Source: an uncultured Mycoplasmatota bacterium (GTDB lineage Bacteria; Bacillota_I; Bacilli_A; RF39; UBA660). Taken from it: a DNA stretch of 64,000 nucleotides. Below are positions 49,945 through 59,591 of this stretch, one piece after another. Numbering within the stretch: the stretch's first letter is position 1; every line of letters starts with the position of its first letter. Both the position numbers and the translations under genes were made by a program. The stretch is taken from assembly GCA_900553395.1 (NCBI GenBank), contig USDJ01000007.1, positions 1 through 64,000 of the forward strand, read 5' to 3'. Below the pieces are notes generated by a model. The model saw only the letters and a program-made list of their open reading frames with translations. It was not told the DNA's origin and did no database searches.

Positions 49945-51728
49945 TGGATATAAGAAGTCAAATAGCTCCTAAAGGGCTAGAATTTAAATCAAATGAATTT
50001 ATTATAAGTGATAAATATGCTTGCATATTAACAATAATATCTTTCCCTAAATTTATTTATCCAGGTTATTTAAGCAGCTTGACTAGTATGTCTGGAATAA
50101 AGGTAGTTATAAAGCATATACCACTACCTTTTAGTAGTATTAGTAAAATGTTAAATAAAGAGTTAGCGGATTTAAAACAGAGATATCAAGAAGAAAAAGA
50201 TAAAACTATTCAAGAACGTATTAGGCAAGACTATGAATCTCTTGAAATGTTTATTAGTGAGCTTGCGGCTAGCCAGTCCAAAATATTTGATTTTCAGATG
50301 CATGTTATGATTACTGCAAATACGCAAGAAGAGCTTGATATGAAAAAATTACAGGTAAAAAATTACTTATCTGCAATGGAGATGAGTGCTGTACCACTTA
50401 GGTTTGAACAGGATAAAGTATTAAAATCAATTTTACCTATTTATGGTAAGCAAGATATTGAAGATAGAATTGGTACGCCTATTCCATCTCCAACTATAGC
50501 AGCTATGTATCCTTTTATATTTGATAGTATCAAAGATCCAGGACTATCTACTTTACTTGGTATTGATTTTTCTGGAGGAGTTATTTTATTCAACCAATTT
50601 TTATATCAAATAAAGAAGGAACATAATAGAAATAATGCTAATATGATTATTTTGGGTACAAGTGGTAGTGGTAAATCTACAGCAGCCAAGTTGCTATTGA
50701 GGAGTAGCATTAGAAATAATTATCAAATAGTAGCAATCGACCCAGAAGGTGAGTTGGAAGAAATGACAAACTCTTTTGGAGGAGATTTTATAAGTCTTGG
50801 TAAAGGTGGCTCTTTTGGTATGATTAATCCACTTGAGGTAATCATAGATGCAGATGAAGAAGAAATGAGGCAAGGACTAGGATATACTGTACTTACTAGG
50901 ACGCTTCAAACAATAAAGGCATTTTTGAAATACTATGATCCTAGTATCGAAGAAGATGTTGTTAATATGTTTAGCGAAGTTGTACAAGAAACATATAAAA
51001 GGTTTGGTATAGACTTTAATGTTGATTTTACTAAATTTAAATCTGAGGATTATCCGACTTTCAAGGATGTTTATGCAACTATAAAAGGTAGAATTTTGTC
51101 TATGCCTGAAAAGACTCAGGAAAAAGACGTACTTGAGCGATTAGAAATAAAGATAAGACCAATTGTTCGTGAACTTAAATATTATTTTGATGGTCATACA
51201 ACAATAAAGCCTCAAAGTAATTTTATTGTATTTAATATAAGAGAACTGATGAATGCTGATAAAAATATAAGAAATGCGTTGTTCTTTAATGTCCTTAAAT
51301 ATGCGTGGGGATTAACATTAAATAGCTCTATTAATACAGTAATGATGGTTGATGAAGCACATGTATTACTAAGTGGTGGTAATACACTTGGTGCTGATTT
51401 CTTGGCTCAAATTCAAAGACGTGCTAGAAAGTATAATACTGGAACTATAATAATAACACAGCAACCAACAGACTTTAGTGATCCATCTGTAATAACTCAA
51501 GGAAAAGCTATATTTGATAATGCATCATATTATCTAGTTATGGGATTAAAAAAGCAAGCAGTAGACGATCTTGCTAAATTAATAGATCTTAATGATAATG
51601 AAAAAGAAAGTATAAAACAGTATAATCAAGGTGAGGCTTTGTTTGTATGTGGAAGCCGTAGAATGAGAATAAATGTTATTGTATCAGATGAAGAATTAGA
51701 CTCATTTGGTAGCGGCGGTGGATTATAA
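49944..51728 (+). CDS. VirB4/TraE-type conjugation ATPase (C-terminal part)
   Basis: A 594-residue ATPase energising assembly and secretion by T4SS. The first 215 residues complete the VirB4 N-terminal domain. Walker A is GTSGSGKST (238-246), Walker B is MMVDEAHVLL (Asp470-Glu471), and QQPTDFSDPSV plus KAIFDNASYYLVMG are typical of the family. The end SGGGL is a flexible tail. Start overlaps the preceding VirB4-N gene by one base. Confidence 0.93.
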   Translation: MDIRSQIAPKGLEFKSNEFIISDKYACILTIISFPKFIYPGYLSSLTSMSGIKVVIKHIPLPFSSISKMLNKELADLKQRYQEEKDKTIQERIRQDYESLEMFISELAASQSKIFDFQMHVMITANTQEELDMKKLQVKNYLSAMEMSAVPLRFEQDKVLKSILPIYGKQDIEDRIGTPIPSPTIAAMYPFIFDSIKDPGLSTLLGIDFSGGVILFNQFLYQIKKEHNRNNANMIILGTSGSGKSTAAKLLLRSSIRNNYQIVAIDPEGELEEMTNSFGGDFISLGKGGSFGMINPLEVIIDADEEEMRQGLGYTVLTRTLQTIKAFLKYYDPSIEEDVVNMFSEVVQETYKRFGIDFNVDFTKFKSEDYPTFKDVYATIKGRILSMPEKTQEKDVLERLEIKIRPIVRELKYYFDGHTTIKPQSNFIVFNIRELMNADKNIRNALFFNVLKYAWGLTLNSSINTVMMVDEAHVLLSGGNTLGADFLAQIQRRARKYNTGTIIITQQPTDFSDPSVITQGKAIFDNASYYLVMGLKKQAVDDLAKLIDLNDNEKESIKQYNQGEALFVCGSRRMRINVIVSDEELDSFGSGGGL

Positions 51729-51744
51729 TTAGTGAGGTGATACC

Positions 51745-54171
51745 ATGGATAATGATACACGTAATGAAAGACAGCAAGAAACAATTAGAAACAATGTTAA
51801 TAATGCAAATAACATAAGAAATGCTGCTGCTGTTGCTCAGGCAACAGGAAACCCATATGCTGTAGCTGCTGGTAAGGCTATTCAAATGGCTGATAAAGTA
51901 AGTGGTGGCAGGTCATCAGATGCCTTAGGAAAAGTAATGACTAATGCTAATAAAATGGGCGGACTAAAGGGTAGAATGCTTCAAAAAGGATTAAATAAAA
52001 TGAATGAAAGCGGAACCAGTGATAGAATAGCAAAAGCAGCAAATAAAAAGAACGGAACTAGTAATCTTGCTAAATTTAGTTCAAAAGGTAAAGGCAATTT
52101 AAAAAATCAATTACTTGATAGCACGACGAAAACAAAAGAAACTGAGGAACAGGCTTCTGATGGTGAAGGTCAGAATTTCAAAGCTTCTATAAAATTTGTA
52201 AAAATAGCTCTTATGGCATTAGCTCCGGTTTTTATTTTATGCATATTTTGCAGTTTGTTTATTGCTGCATTTAATACATACTTAAATGCAATTTCACTTG
52301 GACAAGCGGATAGTGTTAGCAGTTCTGATGCTGAGGAAAAAATTGGAAAAATGGATGATAGTGATAAAGATCAAAAGGTAGAGGATGAAGCTTTTATTGA
52401 TTCATATGACAGCACAAATTATTACGTTTATGACAATAAGTCTATAGTTTTAATTGCTAAGAGAAGAAAGTATAATGAAGCTGATTTAAGTGAATTGAAG
52501 GATTTTTATTCAGGATTAGTAACTTATACTAAGAAATATGATGAAAATTTAGTATATGATTTTTTCTTTAAGTTATATGATGTTTATCATTATTATGAAA
52601 AAAATTATAGAGTAGAACTTGATATGCCTCTTTTGATGGCCACTTTAAATCAACAATCATCAGATAAAGCTATCGTATTTAGCTCTAATATAGTAGGCTA
52701 TAATAGAGAAAATCAAGATGTATTTAAATATGATAGAGATTGGAGTTCGTATAAACCAAATAAAAAAGATAGTTCACATGATATAGAGATTTTAGCGCAA
52801 CATATGGTATCACGTCAGTCAACTGAAACTTGTGTTGATAGTTCAGGAAAAGAAACACAGAAAAAGATTTTAAGAGATTCCGAAATAACTGGCGATGCTA
52901 CTTTAGAATGTGCTGAAGGAGAAACTCACAGAACAACGACTCCAACCTATAAGGTTGACAATGAAAAATATAGAGAATTTTTAAAACAATTTATAGAAGA
53001 GAAGTATTATATAAATAGCTCTGACTCAAATTCGTCAGATTTAAATACTAGTTGTCCAACTTCGACACCATTTAAAAAATATGAATTAACAGAAGATCAA
53101 CTAATGGTTTTGGCAGCTATTGGTTTGCGTGAGCAAGGAAGCATTAAAGGTGCAGCTGCGGAAGTATCATTAATGGCGAATTTATTTGAGTTAAGAGGAA
53201 GTAAATTTGGAAGCGGAAGTAATGGGTTATATAATTATGTAGTTAATTCTGGATGGTTTGGTAAAAATATTGAAAGCGTTAGTACTTCAGATGTAACTCC
53301 AGAATTATTGGATGCAGTAAGAAATGTACTAGTTAATGGTAAGAGAACTTTACCAGGATATATTGATGAACATGATTGTATTAATTGTACTAAAAATGGT
53401 GGAGATATAGAGTCTGTTACTAATAATGGAGAAGAAATTGATAAAACTGATAAATCTAAGTATATCCAACACCTTAGTAAAATTAAAAATGTTTATGGTT
53501 CTACTTATACATTCTTTGCATTCCCAGAAGAAAATAGCGATCCATTTGGATATCTTTCTGAAAAGAATAGAGAAAAAATAGGAGATCTGTATTATGACTT
53601 TGATACAGGTAATGCTAAGAGTTGCAGTTATAATTCAAGTGCTGGAACTGATCTTTCGTCAGCCTTTGTATCTCTTGCAGTTGACCAATTAAATGATCCA
53701 TCTAAAGATGGTGGAGAAAAATATTGGAGATATATGGGATTTAATTATCGTGTTGCTTGGTGTGCAGCTTTTGTATCGTGGACTATAGAAAATACAAGTT
53801 ATAATGGTCAAAGACTTAAAGATATTATTAAAGTGCAATCTGCAGTTGTACACGAATTTTTATATTTCTTTTATGAAAGCAATGATCCTAATGTAAACTT
53901 TTATTATAATGATAATTGTTCTCGCTTTAGTGGAAAAAATGGTTCTAGTAGTACTTATACTCCAAAAGAAGGAGATATATTATTTTTTGATTGGGATAAT
54001 GCTTGGAATGGAAATTTACAAGTTAGGTTCAAGCCACATCATATAGGAATAGTTCAACGCGTTGAGGATGGAATGATAGTTACTATAGAAGGTAATACTG
54101 GCGATAAAGTCGGCGAAAATAGATTTGAATTAAATGATTGCCGAGTTATAGGATTTGGATCTTGGTATTAG
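51745..54171 (+). CDS. CHAP-domain wall hydrolase with long cytosolic N-terminus
   Basis: An 808-residue membrane protein. Residues 1-145 are hydrophilic and Asn/Lys/Gly-rich and should be cytosolic. A helix at about 155-180 (ALMALAPVFILCIFCSLFIA) leads outside. Near residue 450 an EDQLMVLAAIGLREQGSIKG segment suggests a second, unidentified wall-related domain. The C-terminal CHAP amidase/endopeptidase has WCAAFVSW with the nucleophile Cys, HHIGIVQRV with the His, and IEGNTG. Gram-positive T4SS carry such VirB1-like enzymes to open peptidoglycan. GAGGTGAT precedes the ATG. Confidence 0.85.
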   Translation: MDNDTRNERQQETIRNNVNNANNIRNAAAVAQATGNPYAVAAGKAIQMADKVSGGRSSDALGKVMTNANKMGGLKGRMLQKGLNKMNESGTSDRIAKAANKKNGTSNLAKFSSKGKGNLKNQLLDSTTKTKETEEQASDGEGQNFKASIKFVKIALMALAPVFILCIFCSLFIAAFNTYLNAISLGQADSVSSSDAEEKIGKMDDSDKDQKVEDEAFIDSYDSTNYYVYDNKSIVLIAKRRKYNEADLSELKDFYSGLVTYTKKYDENLVYDFFFKLYDVYHYYEKNYRVELDMPLLMATLNQQSSDKAIVFSSNIVGYNRENQDVFKYDRDWSSYKPNKKDSSHDIEILAQHMVSRQSTETCVDSSGKETQKKILRDSEITGDATLECAEGETHRTTTPTYKVDNEKYREFLKQFIEEKYYINSSDSNSSDLNTSCPTSTPFKKYELTEDQLMVLAAIGLREQGSIKGAAAEVSLMANLFELRGSKFGSGSNGLYNYVVNSGWFGKNIESVSTSDVTPELLDAVRNVLVNGKRTLPGYIDEHDCINCTKNGGDIESVTNNGEEIDKTDKSKYIQHLSKIKNVYGSTYTFFAFPEENSDPFGYLSEKNREKIGDLYYDFDTGNAKSCSYNSSAGTDLSSAFVSLAVDQLNDPSKDGGEKYWRYMGFNYRVAWCAAFVSWTIENTSYNGQRLKDIIKVQSAVVHEFLYFFYESNDPNVNFYYNDNCSRFSGKNGSSSTYTPKEGDILFFDWDNAWNGNLQVRFKPHHIGIVQRVEDGMIVTIEGNTGDKVGENRFELNDCRVIGFGSWY

Positions 54172-54179
54172 GAGGTAGT

Positions 54180-54848
54180 ATGAAAAAAAGAATAATAATG
54201 TTGGCTTCTGTAATACTTTTTATTACTGGATGTAGTAGTAAATATACACTTACAATATCAGACAAAGGCTTAGAAGAAAACATAGATCTTACTATTCCTA
54301 AAAGTTATATAAAAGAACAGACGGAGGAAGAGAAAAATGCAGATATAGCTCCTGATGATCAGATAACTCCTTTTATAGAAAATGATCAATATCCATTATA
54401 TGGAAATAATCTTAATACTTATACTAAAAAGGTTAGTGAAACTGATGACTCCATAAATGTAAACTTAAACTATTTTTATAAGCCAAGTGAATTTTCTAAT
54501 TCAAATACATTAAAGAAGTGCTTTGATAATTACGGATATAGTTATGAGAATGGGTATTATTTAAAAGCATCAGGAAAGTTTTATTGCTTATATTCTGATG
54601 AAATAGAAATAAACATAAAAACTAAAAATAAAGTAATAAAACATAATGCTGATAAAGTAAGTGGAAATGTTTATACTTGGTATATAAATGAAGACAATAA
54701 AAATAATATTGATATAGAAATAAAAACGTCTAAATCCAATATTACTGCAACTGTAATTACATATGGCTTTTTGGCACTTGCTGTTATTATGATAGTGGTT
54801 TTAGTTATTAAATTTTATCAAAAAAATAAAAAGGCAAATGAAATTTGA
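54180..54848 (+). CDS. Lipoprotein with additional C-terminal membrane helix
   Basis: A 222-residue protein with lipobox signal KKRIIMLASVILFITGC and a second helix near the C-terminus (VITYGFLALAVIMIVVLVIK). Both ends are therefore membrane-linked, an unusual topology. The middle is a strand-rich outer domain with KYTLTISDKGLEENIDLTIP. ATG 54180 follows GGAGGTAGT; the earlier ATG at 54138 overlaps the CHAP gene. It overlaps the next open frame's first ATG (54838) but not its chosen start. Confidence 0.72.
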   Translation: MKKRIIMLASVILFITGCSSKYTLTISDKGLEENIDLTIPKSYIKEQTEEEKNADIAPDDQITPFIENDQYPLYGNNLNTYTKKVSETDDSINVNLNYFYKPSEFSNSNTLKKCFDNYGYSYENGYYLKASGKFYCLYSDEIEINIKTKNKVIKHNADKVSGNVYTWYINEDNKNNIDIEIKTSKSNITATVITYGFLALAVIMIVVLVIKFYQKNKKANEI

Positions 54849-54864
54849 TTTGAGGTGGAATAAT

Positions 54865-56124
54865 ATGAAAAGAACTTTTAGATATAATTTATTAATTTTT
54901 ATATTATTTTTATCTTTTATAAATGTTGCCTTTGCATATGAATTTAAAGATGAAAAAAATAAAAGTAATGTAAATAGTATTATTTCTGAAATATATAGTA
55001 GCAAGGAAGAATATGAAGACTTAGCTGGAAGTTATGAAAATCAAGGCGATAGTGTAAATATTATTGGTGCCACATCTAATTCTTATTGGTGGCCAATAGG
55101 AAGTGTAGAAACTATTGAAAGCGATGGTAAGATATTTGCTAAAGGAGATCCAGAGACTACTTCTATATCTTCTAATTTTGGATATAGAAATAACCCAACT
55201 GGAAATGGTGTAAAGTTTCACTCTGGACTTGATATAGCGGGTGGCAGAGGTTTAAATGAAACTAACATTATCGCTGCAAAATCAGGAGTTGTAGTCTATC
55301 CTACTGCTGATGTAAAAAACGATTGTCCATATAATTCGGGTGCTTCTAGTTGTGGTGGAGGATATGGTAATTATGTAATAATTCAACATTCAGATGGTAA
55401 TTATACTTTGTATGGTCATATGAATGAGGGAACAATACTTGTAACCGCTGGAGAAAGTGTTGAACAAGGACAAGTTATCGGGAAAATGGGTAGTAGTGGA
55501 AATTCTACTGGACCCCATTTGCATTTTGAAATCAGAGAAGGCCAAAATAGCTTTTCAGCTGCTGTAGATCCATTAACATATATTTCTGCTGATAATCCGA
55601 GAGAAATTTCAAGTGGATCTGGAGGTCAATTTATTGATTGGCTTGTTAGTTGGGAAGGACATACTCCAATAGTTGGTGATAATTATAGAGTAGTAGATAT
55701 AGGTGATGGTGTTAGGACTGTAGGTAGTGGTGTTACTTTGGAATATAATAAGGATAAATTTGCAAAATATGGAATAGATGTTAGTGGATATCCTGTAGGT
55801 AGTGAAATTCCTATCTCCATAGTTGACCAAATAAAACTTGAAATTGTAGATGAGAAGCGCAGTTATGTCGAAGGAATTATTTCTAGCAATTCAATAACAT
55901 TAGAAAGTAATCAAATAGATGCCTTAGTTTCTCAGATATATAATATTGGTAATATTAATGGATTTGTAGATAATTATAAGCGATATGGCAATACTGATGC
56001 ATTTTATAATAATTGGTTTTTTAGAGCAATAATGCGAGGTACTAGATTTGAAGCTGGCTTGACTAGAAGAAGAAATTCAGAATGGGCTATGTTTCATAAC
56101 GGTGAGTACATATTTAATGGGTAG
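54865..56124 (+). CDS. Bifunctional M23 endopeptidase plus GH24 lysozyme
   Basis: A 419-residue exported enzyme. The signal peptide (YNLLIFILFLSFINVAFA) is followed at about 95-250 by an M23/LytM domain: FHSGLDIAG, GNYVIIQHSDGNYTLYGHM and GPHLHFEI hold the zinc ligands. From about 258 a phage-T4-type GH24 lysozyme domain follows, with catalytic Glu in LVSWEGHTP and GDGVRTVGSGVT. It would cut both peptide and glycan parts of the wall. ATG 54865 follows GAGGTGG; the ATG at 54838 lacks a signal-peptide start. Together with the CHAP protein it makes two wall hydrolases in the same system. Confidence 0.88.
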   Translation: MKRTFRYNLLIFILFLSFINVAFAYEFKDEKNKSNVNSIISEIYSSKEEYEDLAGSYENQGDSVNIIGATSNSYWWPIGSVETIESDGKIFAKGDPETTSISSNFGYRNNPTGNGVKFHSGLDIAGGRGLNETNIIAAKSGVVVYPTADVKNDCPYNSGASSCGGGYGNYVIIQHSDGNYTLYGHMNEGTILVTAGESVEQGQVIGKMGSSGNSTGPHLHFEIREGQNSFSAAVDPLTYISADNPREISSGSGGQFIDWLVSWEGHTPIVGDNYRVVDIGDGVRTVGSGVTLEYNKDKFAKYGIDVSGYPVGSEIPISIVDQIKLEIVDEKRSYVEGIISSNSITLESNQIDALVSQIYNIGNINGFVDNYKRYGNTDAFYNNWFFRAIMRGTRFEAGLTRRRNSEWAMFHNGEYIFNG

Positions 56125-56132
56125 GTGATATA

Positions 56133-56651
56133 TTGAAAGATAAATCAAAACTAACAGCATTTATTTTAGTTATAGTGACTATAATTGTAGTTATTATATC
56201 TACAGTTACTCAAAAAGATGATAAAGATAAAAAAAATAATATACATATAGTAAAAAATTATAGTAATTTTTATACGGTTAATTCTTGTCTTTATAGAGTA
56301 ACAACATATATTTCGTCTAAGGATACAGAGAGTTTGACTTTAACTTTAAGTGAAAATTACAAAAAAAAGAATAAGGTTACAACTAGTAATGTTTTAGAAT
56401 TCTTTGATAATATAGGAAGTGATTATACTTTTGTATCTAAAAAAATGTATTATGAAATAATTGATAAAAATTTAACAAAGTATTATGTGTATGGTATTTT
56501 TGAAAAAAATCAGCTAATTGAAGACAAAGACATATCAAAAGTAGATACCAAAGATACTTACTTTATAGTTTATTTGAATTCATCAAGTAAAATATTTTCA
56601 ATTGAACCTTATGATGGAAAAATATTCGATGGTGGTGATATAGATGAATAA
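56133..56651 (+). CDS. VirB8-like single-pass protein, first of a pair
   Basis: A 172-residue protein with one N-terminal helix (FILVIVTIIVVIISTV, about 9-25) and a compact outer domain (residues 35-170) resembling an NTF2-like fold: NFYTVNSCLYRVTTYISS as helix and later strands KMYYEIIDKNLTKYYVYGI. VirB8/TcpC proteins have this shape. TTG start after GGTGATA. The end overlaps the next gene by 8 bp. Confidence 0.6.
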   Translation: MKDKSKLTAFILVIVTIIVVIISTVTQKDDKDKKNNIHIVKNYSNFYTVNSCLYRVTTYISSKDTESLTLTLSENYKKKNKVTTSNVLEFFDNIGSDYTFVSKKMYYEIIDKNLTKYYVYGIFEKNQLIEDKDISKVDTKDTYFIVYLNSSSKIFSIEPYDGKIFDGGDIDE

Positions 56652-57117
56652 TAAAAATGTTAAATTAGTTATTTATATTGTATCTATTATGGTAATTTTC
56701 ACTATAGTATTTATCGTACTAAATAATTTGTTGAAAAATAAAGAAAAAGGTTATGATGAATACTTAAAAAATTATAAAGTTAATGAGTATATACCTACAT
56801 ATGTATCAGATGAGGATATGGCTAAAATATATTTAAAAGACTATATTCATAATATGTTTTATGATATAGAGGCTGCCTATGATTCTTTAGATACAGAATA
56901 TAAAAATAAAAAATTTGGTTCTTTAGATAATTATAAAAAATATGTATATTCACTTAATAATACATCATATGTTGTTTCAAGTTATTATAAAAAAGATAAA
57001 GACGGATATATATATTTTGGAGTATATGATACATTTGGAAACACTTATGTATTTAAAACAAAAGGAGTAATGCAGTATAGTGTATTTTTAGATGAAGAAA
57101 CAGTAGAAATTTGGTGA
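56644..57117 (+). CDS. VirB8-like single-pass protein, second of a pair
   Basis: A 157-residue protein with helix LVIYIVSIMVIFTIVFIVLN (about 7-27) and an NTF2-like outer domain (KIYLKDYIHNMFYDIEAAYD, YIYFGVYDTFGNTYVFKT). It shares size, topology and gene order with the preceding protein and is probably its partner. It ends 4 bp before the coupling-protein gene. Confidence 0.62.
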   Translation: MNNKNVKLVIYIVSIMVIFTIVFIVLNNLLKNKEKGYDEYLKNYKVNEYIPTYVSDEDMAKIYLKDYIHNMFYDIEAAYDSLDTEYKNKKFGSLDNYKKYVYSLNNTSYVVSSYYKKDKDGYIYFGVYDTFGNTYVFKTKGVMQYSVFLDEETVEIW

Positions 57118-57121
57118 TAAA

Positions 57122-59245
57122 GTGAAATTAAGATTTAGGGCTGATTCAAAAGATGTAATAATATTTAGTATTTTTGCTTTTGCTTGGCTTTTAGTAGTTG
57201 CTTTTGCAGTTGTTAATGTATCAGAATTTTTGAATGGTAATTCTTTTACTTTCAACATTTTCTTAGCATTCACACCTGCTAATTTAGCGGCAACAATGGT
57301 TTTCTTTTTATTGGGTATAATAGCAGCATTTGCTGGTGTTAAGTCATATTTTTTAGAAAAGGAAGATGACGCTACAGGAATTGGATTGTCTATAGGTCAA
57401 AAGAAAGAAAAAAATTATGCACGTTGGGCTAAAGATAGTGAAATAGAAAAAGGTTTAGATGTAAAAGCAGTTGATCCTTTATCGCCTAAGGCTGATGCTG
57501 CTGGTATACCACTCAAGATGACTCCTAAGAAGGTATGGGTTGATAATGGTGGATACCACAACTTAGTTATAGGTTCTACAGGAGCCGGAAAAACTCAAAC
57601 AACAGTTTTACCCATGGTAAATTTACTTGCTAAGCACGACGAATCAATGATAATTACCGATCCAAAAGGTGAAATATATGAAGGTACTTCTAATTACTTA
57701 AGAAGTTTAGGATATAATATTGTATTACTTAATTTCCGTGATCCACAACAAGGAAATGCTTGGAATCCTATGTATTTGCCTTACTCATTATATAAAGATG
57801 GCAATATAGATAAATCAGTAGAGTTACTTGAAGACTTAGCTGCAAATATACTTCACGATCCACAAGCAAAAGGTCAAGATCCTTTCTGGGAAAACACTTC
57901 AGCTGATTATTTTGCAGGTCTTGCTTGTGCATTATTTGAAGATGCAGCTCCAGATGAAATTAACTTAAATAGTATAAGTTTAATGACAACAATAGGTGAA
58001 GAAAAGCTTGCTAATACTACATATGTAAAAGATTATTTTAGTTATAAGGATCCGGGAGGCACTGCATATACTAAGGCTTCATCAACTTTGATGGCTCCAA
58101 GTGAAACTAAGGGAAGTATCTTGTCAGTATTTAAACAAAAAATTCAATTATTTGCTTCACGTGCTAATTTATCGGAAATGTTATCAAGTAATGATTTCGA
58201 TATGAGAGATATTGGAAGAAAGAAGACAGCTGTTTTTATAGTTATTCAGGATGAAAAAACAACATATCATTCACTTGTTACAATATTTTTGAAACAATGC
58301 TACGAAACTTTAATTTCAGTTGCACAGGAATCTGGGGGAAAACTTCCACATAGAACAAACTTTATACTTGATGAGTTTGCCAATATGCCACCTCTTAAAG
58401 ACGTTACAACGATGGTTACTGCTGCTCGTTCTAGAAATATAAGATTTACGTTTATAATTCAAAACTTTGCTCAGTTGTATGAGGTATATGGTAAAGAAAA
58501 TGGAGAAACTATTAAAGGTAACTGTGGTAATATTGTTTACCTTATTAGTACTGAACTTTCTGCTCTTGAAGAAATAAGTAAAATGTGTGGCGAGGTCAAA
58601 TCAAAGGAAAAAGAAAAAACTTCGTCAACCCCACTTGTTACTGTTAGTGATTTACAAAGACTTAGTCAATGGGAAACAATAATTTTGCGTCTTAGAACAA
58701 TGCCTTTTAAAACAAAATTAACTCCAAATTATAAAATGAGTTGGGGACATAGTTTTCCTAAGGCTGCTTATCCAACCAGGGATAGAAAAGAAGTTAAAAC
58801 ATTTGATCTTAAATCTTATGTAAATAAAAAAAGAGAAGAAAAAATTAATAATATGTTAAATGGCGATGGTACATCAAATCCAACTGGTGGAGTTTCAAAC
58901 ACATTACCATCAAACAATTTTCCTTCTCCATTTACTTCAAGTCCATCATCAAATACTTTAGATTCATCAATACCTAAGGATAATAAGGCCACATCTAGTG
59001 ACTTTAACGTTGATGATTTAGTCAAAAGGATAGATGCTAAGATAGCTGAATTGGAGGAAGAGGAAAGACAAGAAAAAGCTAAATTGGAAGCAGCTAAAGT
59101 TGAAGAAGTTCCAACAATTCCGATTGATAATTTTTCTACAATGACATTTACTGAGGAGAAAAGCACGTCTAGTACTCCTTCCTTAGAAAAATCTGATAAT
59201 AAGATTACTGATGATCAATTTTTTGATGATTTCTTTAGCGAATAA
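57122..59245 (+). CDS. VirD4/TraG-type coupling ATPase
   Basis: A 707-residue membrane ATPase that delivers substrates to the T4SS channel. Two N-terminal helices (about 12-33 and 48-76), Walker A GSTGAGKT (151-158), Walker B NFILDEFANMPPL (Asp417-Glu418), MVTAARSRNIRFTFIIQNFA and WGHSFPK regions are diagnostic. The last 150 residues are a low-complexity Ser/Pro/Glu tail, perhaps for substrate recognition. GTG start. No relaxase gene is nearby, so its cargo is unknown; protein transfer should be considered. Confidence 0.93.
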   Translation: MKLRFRADSKDVIIFSIFAFAWLLVVAFAVVNVSEFLNGNSFTFNIFLAFTPANLAATMVFFLLGIIAAFAGVKSYFLEKEDDATGIGLSIGQKKEKNYARWAKDSEIEKGLDVKAVDPLSPKADAAGIPLKMTPKKVWVDNGGYHNLVIGSTGAGKTQTTVLPMVNLLAKHDESMIITDPKGEIYEGTSNYLRSLGYNIVLLNFRDPQQGNAWNPMYLPYSLYKDGNIDKSVELLEDLAANILHDPQAKGQDPFWENTSADYFAGLACALFEDAAPDEINLNSISLMTTIGEEKLANTTYVKDYFSYKDPGGTAYTKASSTLMAPSETKGSILSVFKQKIQLFASRANLSEMLSSNDFDMRDIGRKKTAVFIVIQDEKTTYHSLVTIFLKQCYETLISVAQESGGKLPHRTNFILDEFANMPPLKDVTTMVTAARSRNIRFTFIIQNFAQLYEVYGKENGETIKGNCGNIVYLISTELSALEEISKMCGEVKSKEKEKTSSTPLVTVSDLQRLSQWETIILRLRTMPFKTKLTPNYKMSWGHSFPKAAYPTRDRKEVKTFDLKSYVNKKREEKINNMLNGDGTSNPTGGVSNTLPSNNFPSPFTSSPSSNTLDSSIPKDNKATSSDFNVDDLVKRIDAKIAELEEEERQEKAKLEAAKVEEVPTIPIDNFSTMTFTEEKSTSSTPSLEKSDNKITDDQFFDDFFSE

Positions 59246-59303
59246 TAAACTATTTAACTTTATAACCATTTAGTATTCACATATAATATACTAGGGTGGT
59301 TAT

Positions 59304-59591
59304 ATGATTGAAAGTATTTCAGTGTCTGAACTTAAAAAACTTAGCAATATTAACATAATAGATATAAGAAATATGGAAAAGTATAATGATAAACACATGC
59401 CGGGTGCTATAAATATTTCATTAAATCAATTATTAATAAATCCAGAAAAATATTTACAAAGAAATTTGAAGTATTACATTTACTGCCAACGCGGTATGCA
59501 AAGTAGAAAATTAGTTCAAATATTAAAGAATAATGGATATAATGTAGTAAATATTATAGGTGGCTATGAGGCATGGGTATTAAGTGAATAA
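59304..59591 (+). CDS. Single-domain rhodanese-like protein
   Basis: A 95-residue rhodanese. The active Cys lies in YIYCQRGMQSRKLV and the fold ends with NIIGGYEAW. Such enzymes move sulfane sulfur; the exact acceptor is unknown. Own TATAAT at 59282-59287, ribosome-binding site GGTGGT, and a terminator, so it is independent of the secretion cluster. Confidence 0.92.
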   Translation: MIESISVSELKKLSNINIIDIRNMEKYNDKHMPGAINISLNQLLINPEKYLQRNLKYYIYCQRGMQSRKLVQILKNNGYNVVNIIGGYEAWVLSE

